Below, piece by piece: positions 1 through 9,215 of a DNA stretch of 64,000 nt (the first letter of the stretch is position 1; every line of letters starts with the position of its first letter). The DNA comes from Aerococcus mictus (GTDB lineage: Bacteria > Bacillota > Bacilli > Lactobacillales > Aerococcaceae): positions 2,053,297 through 2,117,296 of the forward strand of contig NZ_CP132985.1 of the NCBI RefSeq assembly GCF_003286595.3, given 5' to 3'. Position numbers and translations under genes: made by a program. The notes beneath the pieces were generated by a model that was given only the letters and a program-made list of their open reading frames with translations, was not told the DNA's origin and did not search any database.

Positions 1-60
1 CCATGCTCTCTTTTCACTTATATTATAACAAGCCCTCAATAGGAGTTAAAGTCATATTGT
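1..60 (-). promoter_or_regulatory. Leftward promoter at the window edge
   Basis: Read on the minus strand there is a TATAAT about 15 bases before the edge, with a TTTAAC-like -35 box 17 bases further upstream. It would drive a gene lying left of the window, divergent from ppc. The gene itself is not visible. Confidence 0.4.
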
Positions 61-363
61 AACATTTCTGTAATATTAACCATTCCTTAAACTTTCTAAT
101 GCTATTTTCCGAAAAAGTAGTGAAAGTCCTTATTTATAGGCGTTTTTATAAGTTTTCATTAACTTTATAAGTAAAGAAAAGCTGATCAAAGCTTGCTTTA
201 TGACAAACTTCTGTAATATTTACGTAATATTATTTCATCGACTAGTTAAGAAAATAAAGAAAGTAAGCGTTTCCTAAGGGGCGATCCCCATGTTTCATTA
301 GCTGGAAAAGTGGTATCATAGGGACAAATAAGGAACGTGCGGTTCCATAAAGGAGTGAACAGT
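61..363 (+). promoter_or_regulatory. ppc leader with two small hairpins and a cre-like site
   Basis: This AT-rich stretch holds no gene. A cre-like sequence, AGTAAGCGTTTCCT (262-275), differs from the CcpA consensus at its outer bases. A GGGG-CGAT-CCCC hairpin follows at 278-289 and a GGAAC/GTTCC hairpin at 332-346. The second hairpin contains an upstream in-frame GTG (337). The good ribosome site AGGAG (351-355) lies downstream of it, so the real start is at 364. Catabolite control of ppc is inferred only from the cre-like site. Confidence 0.4.
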
Positions 364-3075
364 GTGCCAGTCAAAAAGTTGGAAGCCAATATCACCCAAT
401 CCATGGTCAAAGAAGAAGTTCATGTCTTAAAGGAAATCCTTGATGACACCACCCATAAGATGGTGGGGGACCAAGTCTTTGAAATGATCCAAGGTTTGGT
501 TGACCTCTCCATGAAAGAAGACTACAAGCAACTGGAAAGTGTCGTCGCCCAGCTCAGTAACGATGAAATGGTGGTTGTTTCCCGCTATTTTTCGATTTTG
601 CCGCTACTAATTAATATTTCTGAAGATGTCGATTTCGCCTATGAAATCAACTATCAAAACAATACCGACCAAGACTACCTGGGTAAACTCGCCTTAACCA
701 TTGACCGGGTCAGCCAAAGTGACCAGGCCAAGGAAATTCTCGAACACGTCAATGTGGTTCCCGTCCTAACGGCCCATCCGACCCAAGTCCAACGTAAGAC
801 CATACTGGAATTGACCAATCAAATCCACCACCTCTTGCGTAAGTACCATGACGTCAAAGCTGGCGTAGTTAACCGCGACAAATGGTATACCGACTTGCGC
901 CGCTATGTTGAAATTATTATGCAGACGGACATTATCCGGGAAAAGAAACTCACCGTCCGTAATGAAATCACCAATGTGACCGCCTACTATAACAATTCCT
1001 TAATCCGGGCCATCACCAAGTTGAGCCGGCAATACCGCCACTTAGCGGCTCAAAAGGGGATCGAGCTCGACCAAGCCAAACCCATCACCATGGGTATGTG
1101 GATTGGGGGCGACCGCGACGGCAACCCTTACGTTACCGCCGAAACCTTGCTTCTGTCTGCCACCACCCAAAGCGAAGTCATCCTCAATTACTACATTGAC
1201 AAGGTCCATAAACTCTACCGCAACTTCTCCCTGTCCACTACCCTAGTAGACATTAGCCCCGCCATGGAAGCTTTGGCAGCCAAGTCTAATGACAAGTCCA
1301 TTTACCGGGAGAATGAGCCTTACCGCCGGGCTTTCCACTATATCAAGGCTAAACTCGAACAGAACTTAGTCGAAGTCAAAAACGGCCTAAAAAGAGATGA
1401 CCAGGCCCCAACCCCAAGCTACCAAAATGCGGAAGCCTTTAAAGCTGACCTCTTAGTGATTAAGGAGTCACTACTAGCCCATGGCGAAGACGCTCTTTTA
1501 ACCGGGGACTTCAATGAGTTAGTAGAAGCCATCGATATTTTTGGCTTTTACCTAGCCACTATCGATATGCGTCAAGATTCCAGTGTCAATGAAGCCTGCG
1601 TGGCGGAATTATTGAAGTCAGCTAAGATCGTCGACGACTATTCCTCGCTCTCGGAACCAGAAAAAGTTAAAGTCCTCCTCAAAGAATTACTGGAAGACCC
1701 CAGACCTCTATCTTCGGCCCATAGCGAAAAATCTGAGCTCTTGGAAAAAGAACTGAAAATCTTTAAGACCGCCCGTTTCTTAAAAGACCAACTGGGCGAC
1801 CAAGTGATCAAGCAACATATTATCTCCCACACCGAGAGTGTCTCGGATATGTTCGAACTGGCCATTATGCTTAAGGAAGTAGGCCTGGTTGATCCTAAAC
1901 AAGCTCGGGTCCAAATCGTTCCCCTCTTTGAAACCATCGAAGACTTGGAAAACGCCCAAGGAATTATGGAAGAATTTCTCAGCTATGACCTGGTTCAAAA
2001 CTGGATCAAAGCCAACCATGGCTACCAAGAAGTCATGCTGGGTTACTCTGACAGTAACAAGGACGGTGGTTACCTATCCTCCGTTTGGACCCTTTACAAG
2101 GTTCAACAAGAACTGACCCAACTCGGTGAAGACCACGGGATTAAGATCACCTTTATCCATGGTCGGGGCGGTACCGTGGGTCGTGGGGGTGGCCCTTCCT
2201 ATGAAGCGGTCACTTCCCAACCTTTCGGCTCCATCAAGGACCGGATCCGTTTGACCGAACAAGGAGAAATTATTGAGAATAAATACGGTAACCAAGATGT
2301 GGCCTACTACAACCTGGAAATGTTAGTGTCGGCCGCCATTAGTCGGATCGTGCCGGGCTCCGTTGATAAGAAGGCTGACGTGGAAGACTTCTACCAAGAC
2401 ATGGATGACATTGTCCACTATTCCAACGGGGTTTACCGCCACTTAGTCTTTGATACGCCGGAATTCTATGACTATTTCTTTGAAGCCACACCAATTAAGG
2501 AAGTATCCAGCTTAAATATCGGGTCCCGTCCGGCTGCTCGTAAGACCATCACGGAAATCTCTGGTCTTCGGGCGATCCCCTGGGTCTTCTCCTGGTCCCA
2601 AACCCGGATCATGTTCCCAGGCTGGTATGGAGTTGGTTCCGCCTTCAAACACTTTATCGACCAAGATGCAGGCAACCTGGAAAAACTCCAAGCTATGTAC
2701 CAAAGCTGGCCCTTCTTCCATTCCTTACTGTCCAATGTGGACATGGTTTTATCCAAGTCCAACATGAATATCGCCGAGCAATACGCTCAATTGGCAGAAA
2801 GCGAAGAAGTCCGCGCCGTCTTTACCACCATTCGCGATGAATGGCAATTAACCAAAGATATTCTCTTAGCCATTGAAAACCATAACGAATTCCTGGCTAC
2901 CAACCCCTCCTTACGGGCCAGCCTGGACTATCGTCTCCCTTACTTCAATGTCCTAAACTACATTCAAATTGAATTGATCAAACGCCTCCGTCATAATGAA
3001 CTGGATGAAGACTACGAAAAACTCATCCATACCACCATTAACGGAATCGCCACCGGTTTACGTAACTCCGGTTGA
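364..3075 (+). CDS. ppc: Phosphoenolpyruvate carboxylase
   Basis: Carboxylates PEP with bicarbonate to oxaloacetate, an anaplerotic cytosolic step that also feeds aspartate synthesis. The protein has about 903 residues, the normal size for bacterial PEPC. It carries the catalytic-histidine motif TAHPTQ near residue 138, the [10 protein letters not shown] motif near 560-569, and the active-site loop [13 protein letters not shown] from about 599. It ends in the usual RNSG-type C-terminus. The frame is open from a GTG at 337, but AGGAG at 351-355 sits eight bases before the GTG at 364, so I chose 364. It is monocistronic, with its own leader and a terminator directly after the stop. Confidence 0.97.
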   Translation: MPVKKLEANITQSMVKEEVHVLKEILDDTTHKMVGDQVFEMIQGLVDLSMKEDYKQLESVVAQLSNDEMVVVSRYFSILPLLINISEDVDFAYEINYQNNTDQDYLGKLALTIDRVSQSDQAKEILEHVNVVPVLTAHPTQVQRKTILELTNQIHHLLRKYHDVKAGVVNRDKWYTDLRRYVEIIMQTDIIREKKLTVRNEITNVTAYYNNSLIRAITKLSRQYRHLAAQKGIELDQAKPITMGMWIGGDRDGNPYVTAETLLLSATTQSEVILNYYIDKVHKLYRNFSLSTTLVDISPAMEALAAKSNDKSIYRENEPYRRAFHYIKAKLEQNLVEVKNGLKRDDQAPTPSYQNAEAFKADLLVIKESLLAHGEDALLTGDFNELVEAIDIFGFYLATIDMRQDSSVNEACVAELLKSAKIVDDYSSLSEPEKVKVLLKELLEDPRPLSSAHSEKSELLEKELKIFKTARFLKDQLGDQVIKQHIISHTESVSDMFELAIMLKEVGLVDPKQARVQIVPLFETIEDLENAQGIMEEFLSYDLVQNWIKANHGYQEVMLGYSDSNKDGGYLSSVWTLYKVQQELTQLGEDHGIKITFIHGRGGTVGRGGGPSYEAVTSQPFGSIKDRIRLTEQGEIIENKYGNQDVAYYNLEMLVSAAISRIVPGSVDKKADVEDFYQDMDDIVHYSNGVYRHLVFDTPEFYDYFFEATPIKEVSSLNIGSRPAARKTITEISGLRAIPWVFSWSQTRIMFPGWYGVGSAFKHFIDQDAGNLEKLQAMYQSWPFFHSLLSNVDMVLSKSNMNIAEQYAQLAESEEVRAVFTTIRDEWQLTKDILLAIENHNEFLATNPSLRASLDYRLPYFNVLNYIQIELIKRLRHNELDEDYEKLIHTTINGIATGLRNSG

Positions 3076-3084
3076 TCCTTAAAT

Positions 3085-3136
3085 AAAAAAGTGTTTCCCA
3101 AAAGCTTAAATTACAGCTTTCCGGAAACACTTTTTT
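3085..3136. terminator. Bidirectional terminator between ppc and the DUF1129 gene
   Basis: A long stem with the arms AAAAAAGTGTTTCC and GGAAACACTTTTTT. The A-run on one side and T-run on the other let it stop ppc (plus) and the converging minus-strand gene. The base of the stem recurs in several other terminators of this window. Confidence 0.9.
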
Positions 3137-3151
3137 CAATTCTTTATTATT

Positions 3152-3865
3152 TTAATTCTTCCCCATAAATTGTCCTTGGAACCACCAGCGGGCAAGGAAG
3201 GCTAGGGCACCGATGGCGAGATATGCGAAAGGCGGTAAGGCCCCGTTCCAGGATGGAGGTAAGATAGCTAGGGCGCCGACCAAGATCAGCATCCACAAGC
3301 CGACCACTAGAACCGAGAGCAAGATATAGCGACCAATGCCGCGTTTGCCCTTTTCTTGACTCATGTCGGGACTGTATTGGTTTAAGACTGCCATCGCTAA
3401 GCCCCCCATGACAAAGTTAACCACCAAAGCAGCCGGCCCAAAGGCGGTGGCTGAGTTAGCTTGGTTATTGGATAATAGGGCTGACAAGCCAGCGATAATA
3501 GAGAAGAGTCCGCCCACAAAGAGGGCCCCTTCTACCCAATGCATCCAGAAAGGTGCAGGGGCTAATTCCTTAGCGGTGGGTTGTTTTTCCAATTCTTCGG
3601 CGTATTGGTAGGGTTGACCGTAGAGCTGTTGGGCGGTTTGGCCACTCGCTTGAGTCTCCACCAAGCTGGTTAAGATCTCATGGAGGACTTCGGTCTTATT
3701 CCGACCGCGTAAGTCCTTATCTTTAATGGCCTTTTCAAATTGGAAGACAAATTCCTTATTGCGCTTGGTTAATTGAGGATAGAGGGTCTTATTTTCGGCT
3801 TCATATTGGTCGAGTTGGGCCTGGCGTTCGGCTGCTTGGTCGGTTTTTTTATCTTGATTGAACAC
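3152..3865 (-). CDS. DUF1129 family membrane protein
   Basis: About 237 residues. The N-terminal half is charged and helical, with LTKRNKEFVFQ-type and RNKTEVLHEIL segments typical of DUF1129 proteins of lactic acid bacteria. The second half has about four hydrophobic segments, so it is probably an integral membrane protein. Its function is unknown. The frame is open from a GTG at 3874, but AGGAGG overlaps that codon, and the GTG at 3865 lies eight bases after it, which makes 3865 the better start. It follows ychF by about a dozen bases and is probably cotranscribed with it. Confidence 0.75.
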   Translation of the reverse strand: MFNQDKKTDQAAERQAQLDQYEAENKTLYPQLTKRNKEFVFQFEKAIKDKDLRGRNKTEVLHEILTSLVETQASGQTAQQLYGQPYQYAEELEKQPTAKELAPAPFWMHWVEGALFVGGLFSIIAGLSALLSNNQANSATAFGPAALVVNFVMGGLAMAVLNQYSPDMSQEKGKRGIGRYILLSVLVVGLWMLILVGALAILPPSWNGALPPFAYLAIGALAFLARWWFQGQFMGKN

Positions 3866-3877
3866 GACGTCCACCTC

Positions 3878-4975
3878 CTAAACATTGAAGCGGAAGAGCA
3901 TGACGTCGCCGTCTTGGACCTCATAGTCCTTGCCTTCCGAACGGTAGCGGCCAGCTTCCTTGCAGGCTTGGATACTGCCGTATTCGACCAAATCATCGTA
4001 GTGGACGGTTTCTGCACGAATAAAACCACGTTCAAAGTCGGAGTGAATAATCCCCGCTGCTTGAGGCGCATGCATGCCCTTCTTAAAGGTCCAGGCCCGG
4101 ACTTCTTGTTCCCCGGCCGTAAAGTAGGTGGCTAGTCCTAGTAACTTGTAAGCTTGTTGGATCAAGACATCTAAGCCGGATTGGTCCATGCCCAAGTCTT
4201 CTAGGAACATGTCGCGGTCTTCCTCATCCATGGTGGCTAGGTCTTCTTCTAACTTAGCTGAAACCACCACCACTTCGGACCCTTCTGCTTGGGCTAATTG
4301 GCGGACTTGCTTGACATAGTCATTGTCCCCATCACTAGCATCATCTTCGCTGACGTTAGCCACATAGAGGACCGGTTTCATGGTTAAGAGGAATAATTGC
4401 TTAGCTACCGCCTCTTCTTCTTCGTTGAAGTCAACGGTCCGGGCTGGTTTCCCCGCTTCTAAGGCTTCCTTTAATTTCTTCAGGGTGTTGGCCTCGGTCA
4501 CGGCATCGTGGTCTTTAGACTTAGCCATTTTTACCGCTTTTTCATAGCGCTTATTGACACTTTCCAAGTCAGCTAGGACTAATTCCAAGTTAATGGTTTC
4601 GATGTCATCTTGGGGGTTGATGCCGCCAGAGACGTGGGTAATGTTCCCGTCATCAAAGCAACGGACCACGTGGCAGATGGCGTCCACTTCCCGGATGTTA
4701 GCTAAGAACTTGTTGCCTAATCCTTCCCCCTTGCTGGCCCCCTTAACAATCCCGGCAATATCGGTAAATTCAAAGGTAGTTGGGATGGTCTTTTTAGGTT
4801 GGTAGATTTCACTAAGCTTCCACAAACGTTGGTCGGGCACTTCCACAACCCCCACATTAGGGTCAATGGTCGCAAATGGGTAGTTAGCGGCTTCCACTTG
4901 GGACTTGGTTATGGCGTTAAATAAGGTAGATTTCCCCACATTAGGCAAACCCACGATTCCTGCTGTTAAAGGCAT
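3878..4975 (-). CDS. ychF: Redox-regulated Obg-family ATPase YchF
   Basis: A 365-residue ribosome-associated P-loop ATPase of the Obg/TRAFAC class. The P-loop GLPNVGKS lies at residues 9-16, and the C-terminal TGS-like domain ends in the family-typical VMLFRFNV. Length and both ends match the family, so the gene is complete. It is the last gene of the parA-parB-DUF951-ychF run, an arrangement common near the origin of Firmicutes. The 108 bases separating it from the DUF951 gene contain a GCCAGCT/AGCTGGC hairpin without a T-run. Confidence 0.95.
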   Translation of the reverse strand: MPLTAGIVGLPNVGKSTLFNAITKSQVEAANYPFATIDPNVGVVEVPDQRLWKLSEIYQPKKTIPTTFEFTDIAGIVKGASKGEGLGNKFLANIREVDAICHVVRCFDDGNITHVSGGINPQDDIETINLELVLADLESVNKRYEKAVKMAKSKDHDAVTEANTLKKLKEALEAGKPARTVDFNEEEEAVAKQLFLLTMKPVLYVANVSEDDASDGDNDYVKQVRQLAQAEGSEVVVVSAKLEEDLATMDEEDRDMFLEDLGMDQSGLDVLIQQAYKLLGLATYFTAGEQEVRAWTFKKGMHAPQAAGIIHSDFERGFIRAETVHYDDLVEYGSIQACKEAGRYRSEGKDYEVQDGDVMLFRFNV

Positions 4976-5083
4976 GGTTTTTCGGTCACTCTTTCTCTTT
5001 AAAATTCATCATCTTCACTTAGCCAGTTCTTAGTTGCGGGCCAGCTTTTCGTCTGCAGCAGCTGGCGCCTATACTACTGGCGG

Positions 5084-5287
5084 TTACTTGCCTTGGTCAT
5101 CATGGCCAATGACTTTTTTCATTTTCTTTTCAAATTCACGACGCGGCATCATGACAGATTGACCGCAGCCTTGGCACTTCATGCGGATATCAGCCCCCAT
5201 TCGGATCAACTTCCAGGCATTGGTCTTACACGGATGGGGCTTCTTCATTTCCACAATATCATTTAAATCATAATTCTTTTCAGCCAT
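5084..5287 (-). CDS. DUF951 family small protein
   Basis: About 67 residues, with a CxxN segment (HPCKTNAW) followed by a CQGC pair (MKCQGCG), which suggests a small zinc-ribbon or nucleic-acid-binding fold. Its function is unknown. DUF951 genes commonly sit between parB and ychF in Firmicutes, as here. The frame opens further upstream, but the ATG at 5287 follows GAGGTG with good spacing and the encoded MAEKNYDLND matches the expected N-terminus. The 5' end of this gene is adjacent to, but does not overlap, the parB stop codon. Confidence 0.85.
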   Translation of the reverse strand: MAEKNYDLNDIVEMKKPHPCKTNAWKLIRMGADIRMKCQGCGQSVMMPRREFEKKMKKVIGHDDQGK

Positions 5288-5297
5288 CTTCTTCACC

Positions 5298-6263
5298 TCA
5301 ATCATCAAAACGAATGTCTAAAATATCCAAGATCCGGGTGAGGTCTTCTTGGGATAGGTATTCAATTTCAATCTTGCCGGCTTGGCCCTTGGGTTTAATC
5401 TGCACATTGGTGCCGAACTTATCCATGAGGTGCTCTTCTCCTTCGAGTAAATAAGTTGGCTTTTCGGCCTTATTATTGGCCACTTTGGGAGCTGGTTGGA
5501 CCGGTTCGTTAAGGTTTTGAACCATTTTCTCCAAGTGGCGGACGGTTATCCCTTCATCAACCACTTTCTTGGCCAGGCGGCTTTGGTCTTTCTTATTTTT
5601 CAACCCTAACAAGGTCCGGGCTTGGCCCATGGAAAGTTTTTGGTTTTGGAGGAGCTCTTTGACATCTTCATTTAAGTCTAAGAGTCTCAAGGTATTGGCC
5701 AGGTGGGACCGGCTCTTGCCGAGACGTTTGGCGGCTTCAGCCTGGGTCAGGTCGAGTTCATCCATTAAGTTGCGGTAGGCCTGAGCCTCTTCTAGGGGCG
5801 TCAGATCTTCACGTTGCAGGTTTTCAATGATGGCGGTCTCGATCATTTGAGCGTCGGTCATTTCCCGGACTAGGGCTGGAATCGTATCATAACCCGCTAG
5901 TTTCATGGCCCGGAAGCGGCGTTCCCCGGCAATAATTTCATAGCCCTTAATGGCTGACTTTCTCAGGGTAATGGGTTGTAAGAGCCCTTGTTCTTCAATG
6001 GAATCAGCTAATTCTTGCAGGGCGCTGGGGTCAAATTCGGTCCGTGGTTGGTAGGGGTTGGGACGAATCTCATCAAGAGGAATCTCTTGGACCTGGTCTT
6101 TGTGACTTTCTCCTGGGCCGCTCTCACTCGCTTCGGCCTCTTGGGCTTCTTGGTCGATGGCTTGAGCCTGTTGAGTCAGGTCGGTGGCTTCATTATCGAA
6201 GGAGTCTCCGGGAAAGAGGGCCCCAATCCCCTTACCCAAGCCGCGATTTTTCTTATTGGTCAT
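5298..6263 (-). CDS. parB: Chromosome partitioning protein ParB (Spo0J-like)
   Basis: A 321-residue centromere-binding CTPase. It starts with the conserved basic NRGLGKGIGALF tail that stimulates ParA. The CTP-binding box GERRFRA lies near residues 113-119, ENLQRED near 147-153, and the parS-reading helix-turn-helix near 173-193. The C-terminal dimerisation segment is intact. It overlaps the end of parA by 11 bases, so the two are translationally coupled. I saw no perfect parS site (TGTTTCACGTGAAACA) in the window. Confidence 0.96.
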   Translation of the reverse strand: MTNKKNRGLGKGIGALFPGDSFDNEATDLTQQAQAIDQEAQEAEASESGPGESHKDQVQEIPLDEIRPNPYQPRTEFDPSALQELADSIEEQGLLQPITLRKSAIKGYEIIAGERRFRAMKLAGYDTIPALVREMTDAQMIETAIIENLQREDLTPLEEAQAYRNLMDELDLTQAEAAKRLGKSRSHLANTLRLLDLNEDVKELLQNQKLSMGQARTLLGLKNKKDQSRLAKKVVDEGITVRHLEKMVQNLNEPVQPAPKVANNKAEKPTYLLEGEEHLMDKFGTNVQIKPKGQAGKIEIEYLSQEDLTRILDILDIRFDD

Positions 6264-7017
6264 TTGCGAGCACTTCCTTTGCCAGTTGTAGGTAGACTTG
6301 CGCCCCTTTGGAACTCATATCGTAATCAATAATCGATTGGCCATAGGAGGGCGCTTCCGACAAACGCACATTACGCGGGATCAAGGTGTTATAGACCTTG
6401 TCACCAAAGTATTTGCGAACTTCTTCCACCACTTCGTTGGCCAGGTTGGTCCGTGAGTCGAACATGGTCATCAAGACCCCTTCAATCTTCAAGTGGGGGT
6501 TAAAATGTTTTTGGACCAATTGAATGGTATTAAGCAACTGGCTCAAGCCTTCCAGGGCATAGTATTCACTCTGTACCGGAATCAAGATCGCATCCGCCGC
6601 GGTAAAGGCATTAATGGTCAAGTGGCCCAAGGATGGTGGGCAATCGATAATGACATAGTCGTAATTTTCCTTGACCCCATCAATGGCCTGCTTCATCCGG
6701 GCTTCCCGGTGGGGGAGGTTAGTGAGTTCCACTTCCGCTCCCGCTAATTGGATGGTGGCTGGGACCAGGACCAGGTTTTCCCGCGATGATTGCTGGATGG
6801 TAGTCGCCATATCCACATCATTGACTAAAACGTCATAAATATCCCGTTCGACTTCCGCCTTAGAGATGCCTAAACCACTGGTGGCATTTCCCTGGGCATC
6901 ACTATCGACTAAGAGCACTTGTTTGTCTGAATAAGCCAGTGCAGCAGCTAAATTGACTGCTGTTGTCGTTTTACCGACGCCGCCTTTTTGATTGGCAATG
7001 GCAATGACCTTCCCCAT
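6253..7017 (-). CDS. parA: Chromosome partitioning ATPase ParA (Soj-like)
   Basis: About 254 residues. A deviant Walker A motif, KGGVGKTT, at residues 11-18 is followed by the DCPPSLGHLT Walker B region, typical of small chromosomal ParA/Soj proteins that work with ParB in segregation and DnaA control. The frame is open from 7041, but the ATG at 7017 is preceded by TAGGAGGATTATC, an ideal ribosome site, so I chose it. It leads the parA-parB-DUF951-ychF run. Upstream lies a structured leader of about 250 bases ending in a terminator-like hairpin, described separately. Confidence 0.96.
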   Translation of the reverse strand: MGKVIAIANQKGGVGKTTTAVNLAAALAYSDKQVLLVDSDAQGNATSGLGISKAEVERDIYDVLVNDVDMATTIQQSSRENLVLVPATIQLAGAEVELTNLPHREARMKQAIDGVKENYDYVIIDCPPSLGHLTINAFTAADAILIPVQSEYYALEGLSQLLNTIQLVQKHFNPHLKIEGVLMTMFDSRTNLANEVVEEVRKYFGDKVYNTLIPRNVRLSEAPSYGQSIIDYDMSSKGAQVYLQLAKEVLANDQ

Positions 7018-7310
7018 GATAATCCTCCTAAAACTTAGCAATGAAAAAAGGAACGAATGCGTTCCTTAATCCCCGCATTTCTTCCAAGTTAATCATTAAC
7101 TCTTCGCTATCTTTTCTACTGTATCCGTTAAGCGCTCTTCCCTCAATCAGGAAAAGCGGTCCTTAGCGTATCAAATAAGTCTGCCTGGACGATTGCTGAG
7201 CTTTGAAATTGGCCTAAAATCAACCGCTCCAGACCCCAGTCACGAGCTTAAAAACTTATTTGCATCGGTCTCTTTTATTGTATCAAAAAAAGCTTGACTT
7301 TGCTCAAGAA
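7018..7310 (-). ncRNA. Structured leader or small RNA upstream of parA
   Basis: On the minus strand a TACAAT -10 box (7277-7282) with a TTGAGC-like -35 box (7302-7307, 19-base spacing) precedes roughly 230 transcribed bases with no ORF. Visible pairings are CAAATAAGT (7254-7262) with ACTTATTTG (7172-7180), enclosing a further stem; a strong hairpin at 7126-7168; a 15-base perfect palindrome at 7087-7101; and a terminator, AAGGAACG-loop-CGTTCCTT plus six T, at 7044-7067. The terminator ends 27 bases before the parA start. This could be an attenuated leader or an independent RNA. No T-box GGGTGG motif is present. Confidence 0.55.
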
Positions 7311-7338
7311 ATATTAGCTCTTCCACTACGACTTACCC

Positions 7339-8145
7339 TTAGAGGTAAAGGTCCCGTTTAGAAAAATAAACCACCGCTCCATAATCGACCACCAGACTAG
7401 CCACCACCATCACTAATGACGACATGAGAAAATAATGGGTATTTGAACAAATCTTATCCGGATCATAAACAGTAAATAAGGTGGCATAATCCAGCCAATC
7501 CAGCTGCTTAGATAATTTCCGAAAAACATCGGCCAGGTAAAAATACAAGACCAGGGGTGTAGAATAGGCCAAGGCCTGGTTACTGTTGTCACTGATCACA
7601 CTCAGTAACAAGCACAAGGACCCTATCAACATAAAGAGGGCCAGCAATTCCCCGTTAATCTTCGCCAGGTCAAAAAAGTCAAAGACTTGGTCCGGTAAAA
7701 AGACTTTACCAACTAAAGCCCCAAGGAAGGCCACTAAGGCCAGGAAAAATAAGACCCCTTTAAAGACTAGGATTTGGCTCATTAAGAACTGCTTTCTCGA
7801 AACCGAAGCATTGAGGAAATAGACTAAGGAAGTATCCCCCAGAAGTTTAGCTGTCAAGCGGACCGCTAAAACAATGACCACCATCATGAAAATGTAAATG
7901 GCAATGGAATTATAGAAATTAATGTAAAGATAGTCGTTGACATTAGTCACATCCCCCTCCATGCCAAAGGCCATCAACATGTTGTCAGGCAGGCCTTTGA
8001 GCATGTAGGCATAGCCAGCATTACTATTGACCCAAGGAAAGACCGCTAACAGAGATACTTCTGCAATGAAGACTAATAGGGTCACCAGGGTCAAAAAGCT
8101 TCGATTCATTTTTAAGGCAGTTTGACAGATCACTTTTACAGGCAT
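7339..8145 (-). CDS. ABC-2 type transporter permease
   Basis: A 268-residue integral membrane protein with about six hydrophobic segments and a large extracytoplasmic stretch after the first one. It is typical of single permease subunits of ABC-2 exporters. It starts one base after the ATPase gene upstream, so the two form a pair. The substrate cannot be told from sequence; drug, peptide or lipid export is possible. After it lies only the parA leader. Confidence 0.8.
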   Translation of the reverse strand: MPVKVICQTALKMNRSFLTLVTLLVFIAEVSLLAVFPWVNSNAGYAYMLKGLPDNMLMAFGMEGDVTNVNDYLYINFYNSIAIYIFMMVVIVLAVRLTAKLLGDTSLVYFLNASVSRKQFLMSQILVFKGVLFFLALVAFLGALVGKVFLPDQVFDFFDLAKINGELLALFMLIGSLCLLLSVISDNSNQALAYSTPLVLYFYLADVFRKLSKQLDWLDYATLFTVYDPDKICSNTHYFLMSSLVMVVASLVVDYGAVVYFSKRDLYL

Positions 8146-8146
8146 C

Positions 8147-9025
8147 TTATTCGCCCTCCCCGTAATATTTTTGAAAAATCTCGCGTAAAGTCACCTTTTC
8201 ACAATCCAAAGCAAGAATGTCGTGTTGGGCTAATTCGCGGACTAGGTGATTGCAATCGCCCAAAAGAGCCAGCCGGTAAGTCTGATTTCCTAAGTCCTCG
8301 ACCCCACTTAGGTTGGGACTAAGGCCTTCCTTATCGCCCAACTTCACTAGCAAAAAGTCTTGCATTTCCGCATGGAGTTCTGCGATTGAGAGTTCTTTAA
8401 CGATTCTTCCCGCTTTGATGATACAAATGTCATCCGCAATCCGCTCAACCTCCTCCAAGACATGGGAAGAGAGAAAGATGGTTTTCCCCTTGGCCTTTTC
8501 CTCCTTTAAGAGCTGGATCAATTCTTCCTGCATGAGGGGATCTAGGCCCGTACTGGGTTCATCCAAGATAATAATGTCAGGATCACACATAAAGCAAGCC
8601 ACCAGGGCCAGTTTCTGCTTCATCCCCTTGGACATCTTGGGGATAGGAATGTCCATGTTTAAATGGAAACGCTCGATTAGACTTTGAGCCCGGCTGGGAT
8701 TTGGGTCATGGTGGATCTTCCCCTGCATAGCCAGGAAATCTTGGGCTGATAAGCCACTGGGAAAGACAATTTCTCCAGGCAAGTAACCCAGCTTATCCTT
8801 GACCCGGTCTGCTTCCTGCCAGCAATCATAACCATTAATAGTCAAAGACCCCGAGTCTGCCTTTAAAAATCCCATCAGATGGCGGATAGTGGTCGATTTT
8901 CCCGCCCCATTCGGTCCGATAAAACCCATCACTTGTCCGGCATCGACTTCAAGGCTAAGGTCAAAGATACCCTTCTTATTCTTAAAAGACTTGGTCACAT
9001 GATCAATTTTAATCAAGTGCTTCAC
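8147..9025 (-). CDS. ABC transporter ATP-binding protein
   Basis: A 292-residue nucleotide-binding subunit. Walker A GPNGAGKST lies near residues 37-45, the degenerate signature MSKGMKQ near 131-137, and Walker B IIILDEP near 151-157. A C-terminal extension of about 80 residues is typical of ABC-2 exporter ATPases. It pairs with the downstream permease. The first in-frame start is a GTG (9025); a TTG three codons later has better spacing from the GGGGGTGA sequence, so the exact start is uncertain. Confidence 0.88.
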   Translation of the reverse strand: MKHLIKIDHVTKSFKNKKGIFDLSLEVDAGQVMGFIGPNGAGKSTTIRHLMGFLKADSGSLTINGYDCWQEADRVKDKLGYLPGEIVFPSGLSAQDFLAMQGKIHHDPNPSRAQSLIERFHLNMDIPIPKMSKGMKQKLALVACFMCDPDIIILDEPSTGLDPLMQEELIQLLKEEKAKGKTIFLSSHVLEEVERIADDICIIKAGRIVKELSIAELHAEMQDFLLVKLGDKEGLSPNLSGVEDLGNQTYRLALLGDCNHLVRELAQHDILALDCEKVTLREIFQKYYGEGE

Positions 9026-9153
9026 CCCCGAATAACTTCATTCTTAGGATAACTTGCTGGATTCTTCTAGGAAGGTTTCCTCAACAAGTCCCTTATATTT
9101 GAATAAAATTATACTCTAAAATATATAATTTGAAACCCCTATTTTTAGCCAAG

Positions 9154-9189
9154 AAAAAAAGAGAGCCGGTCCCAAAAGACCAACTCTCT
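9154..9189 (-). terminator. Terminator after the murJ-type gene
   Basis: On the minus strand an AGAGAG-TT-GGTC stem pairs with GACC-GG-CTCTCT and is followed by a run of T. It begins about 27 bases after the stop codon. Confidence 0.85.
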
Positions 9190-9215
9190 AGAAAATTCTT
9201 TAGATGACTTCACTG

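Noticed and set aside
5298..7017. parS site near parA-parB
   Set aside because: No perfect or near-perfect TGTTTCACGTGAAACA was seen by eye; sites may lie elsewhere near the origin.
7018..7310. T-box riboswitch upstream of parA
   Set aside because: The terminator stem resembles those of T-boxes, but the invariant GGGTGG antiterminator motif is missing and the downstream genes are not amino-acid related.
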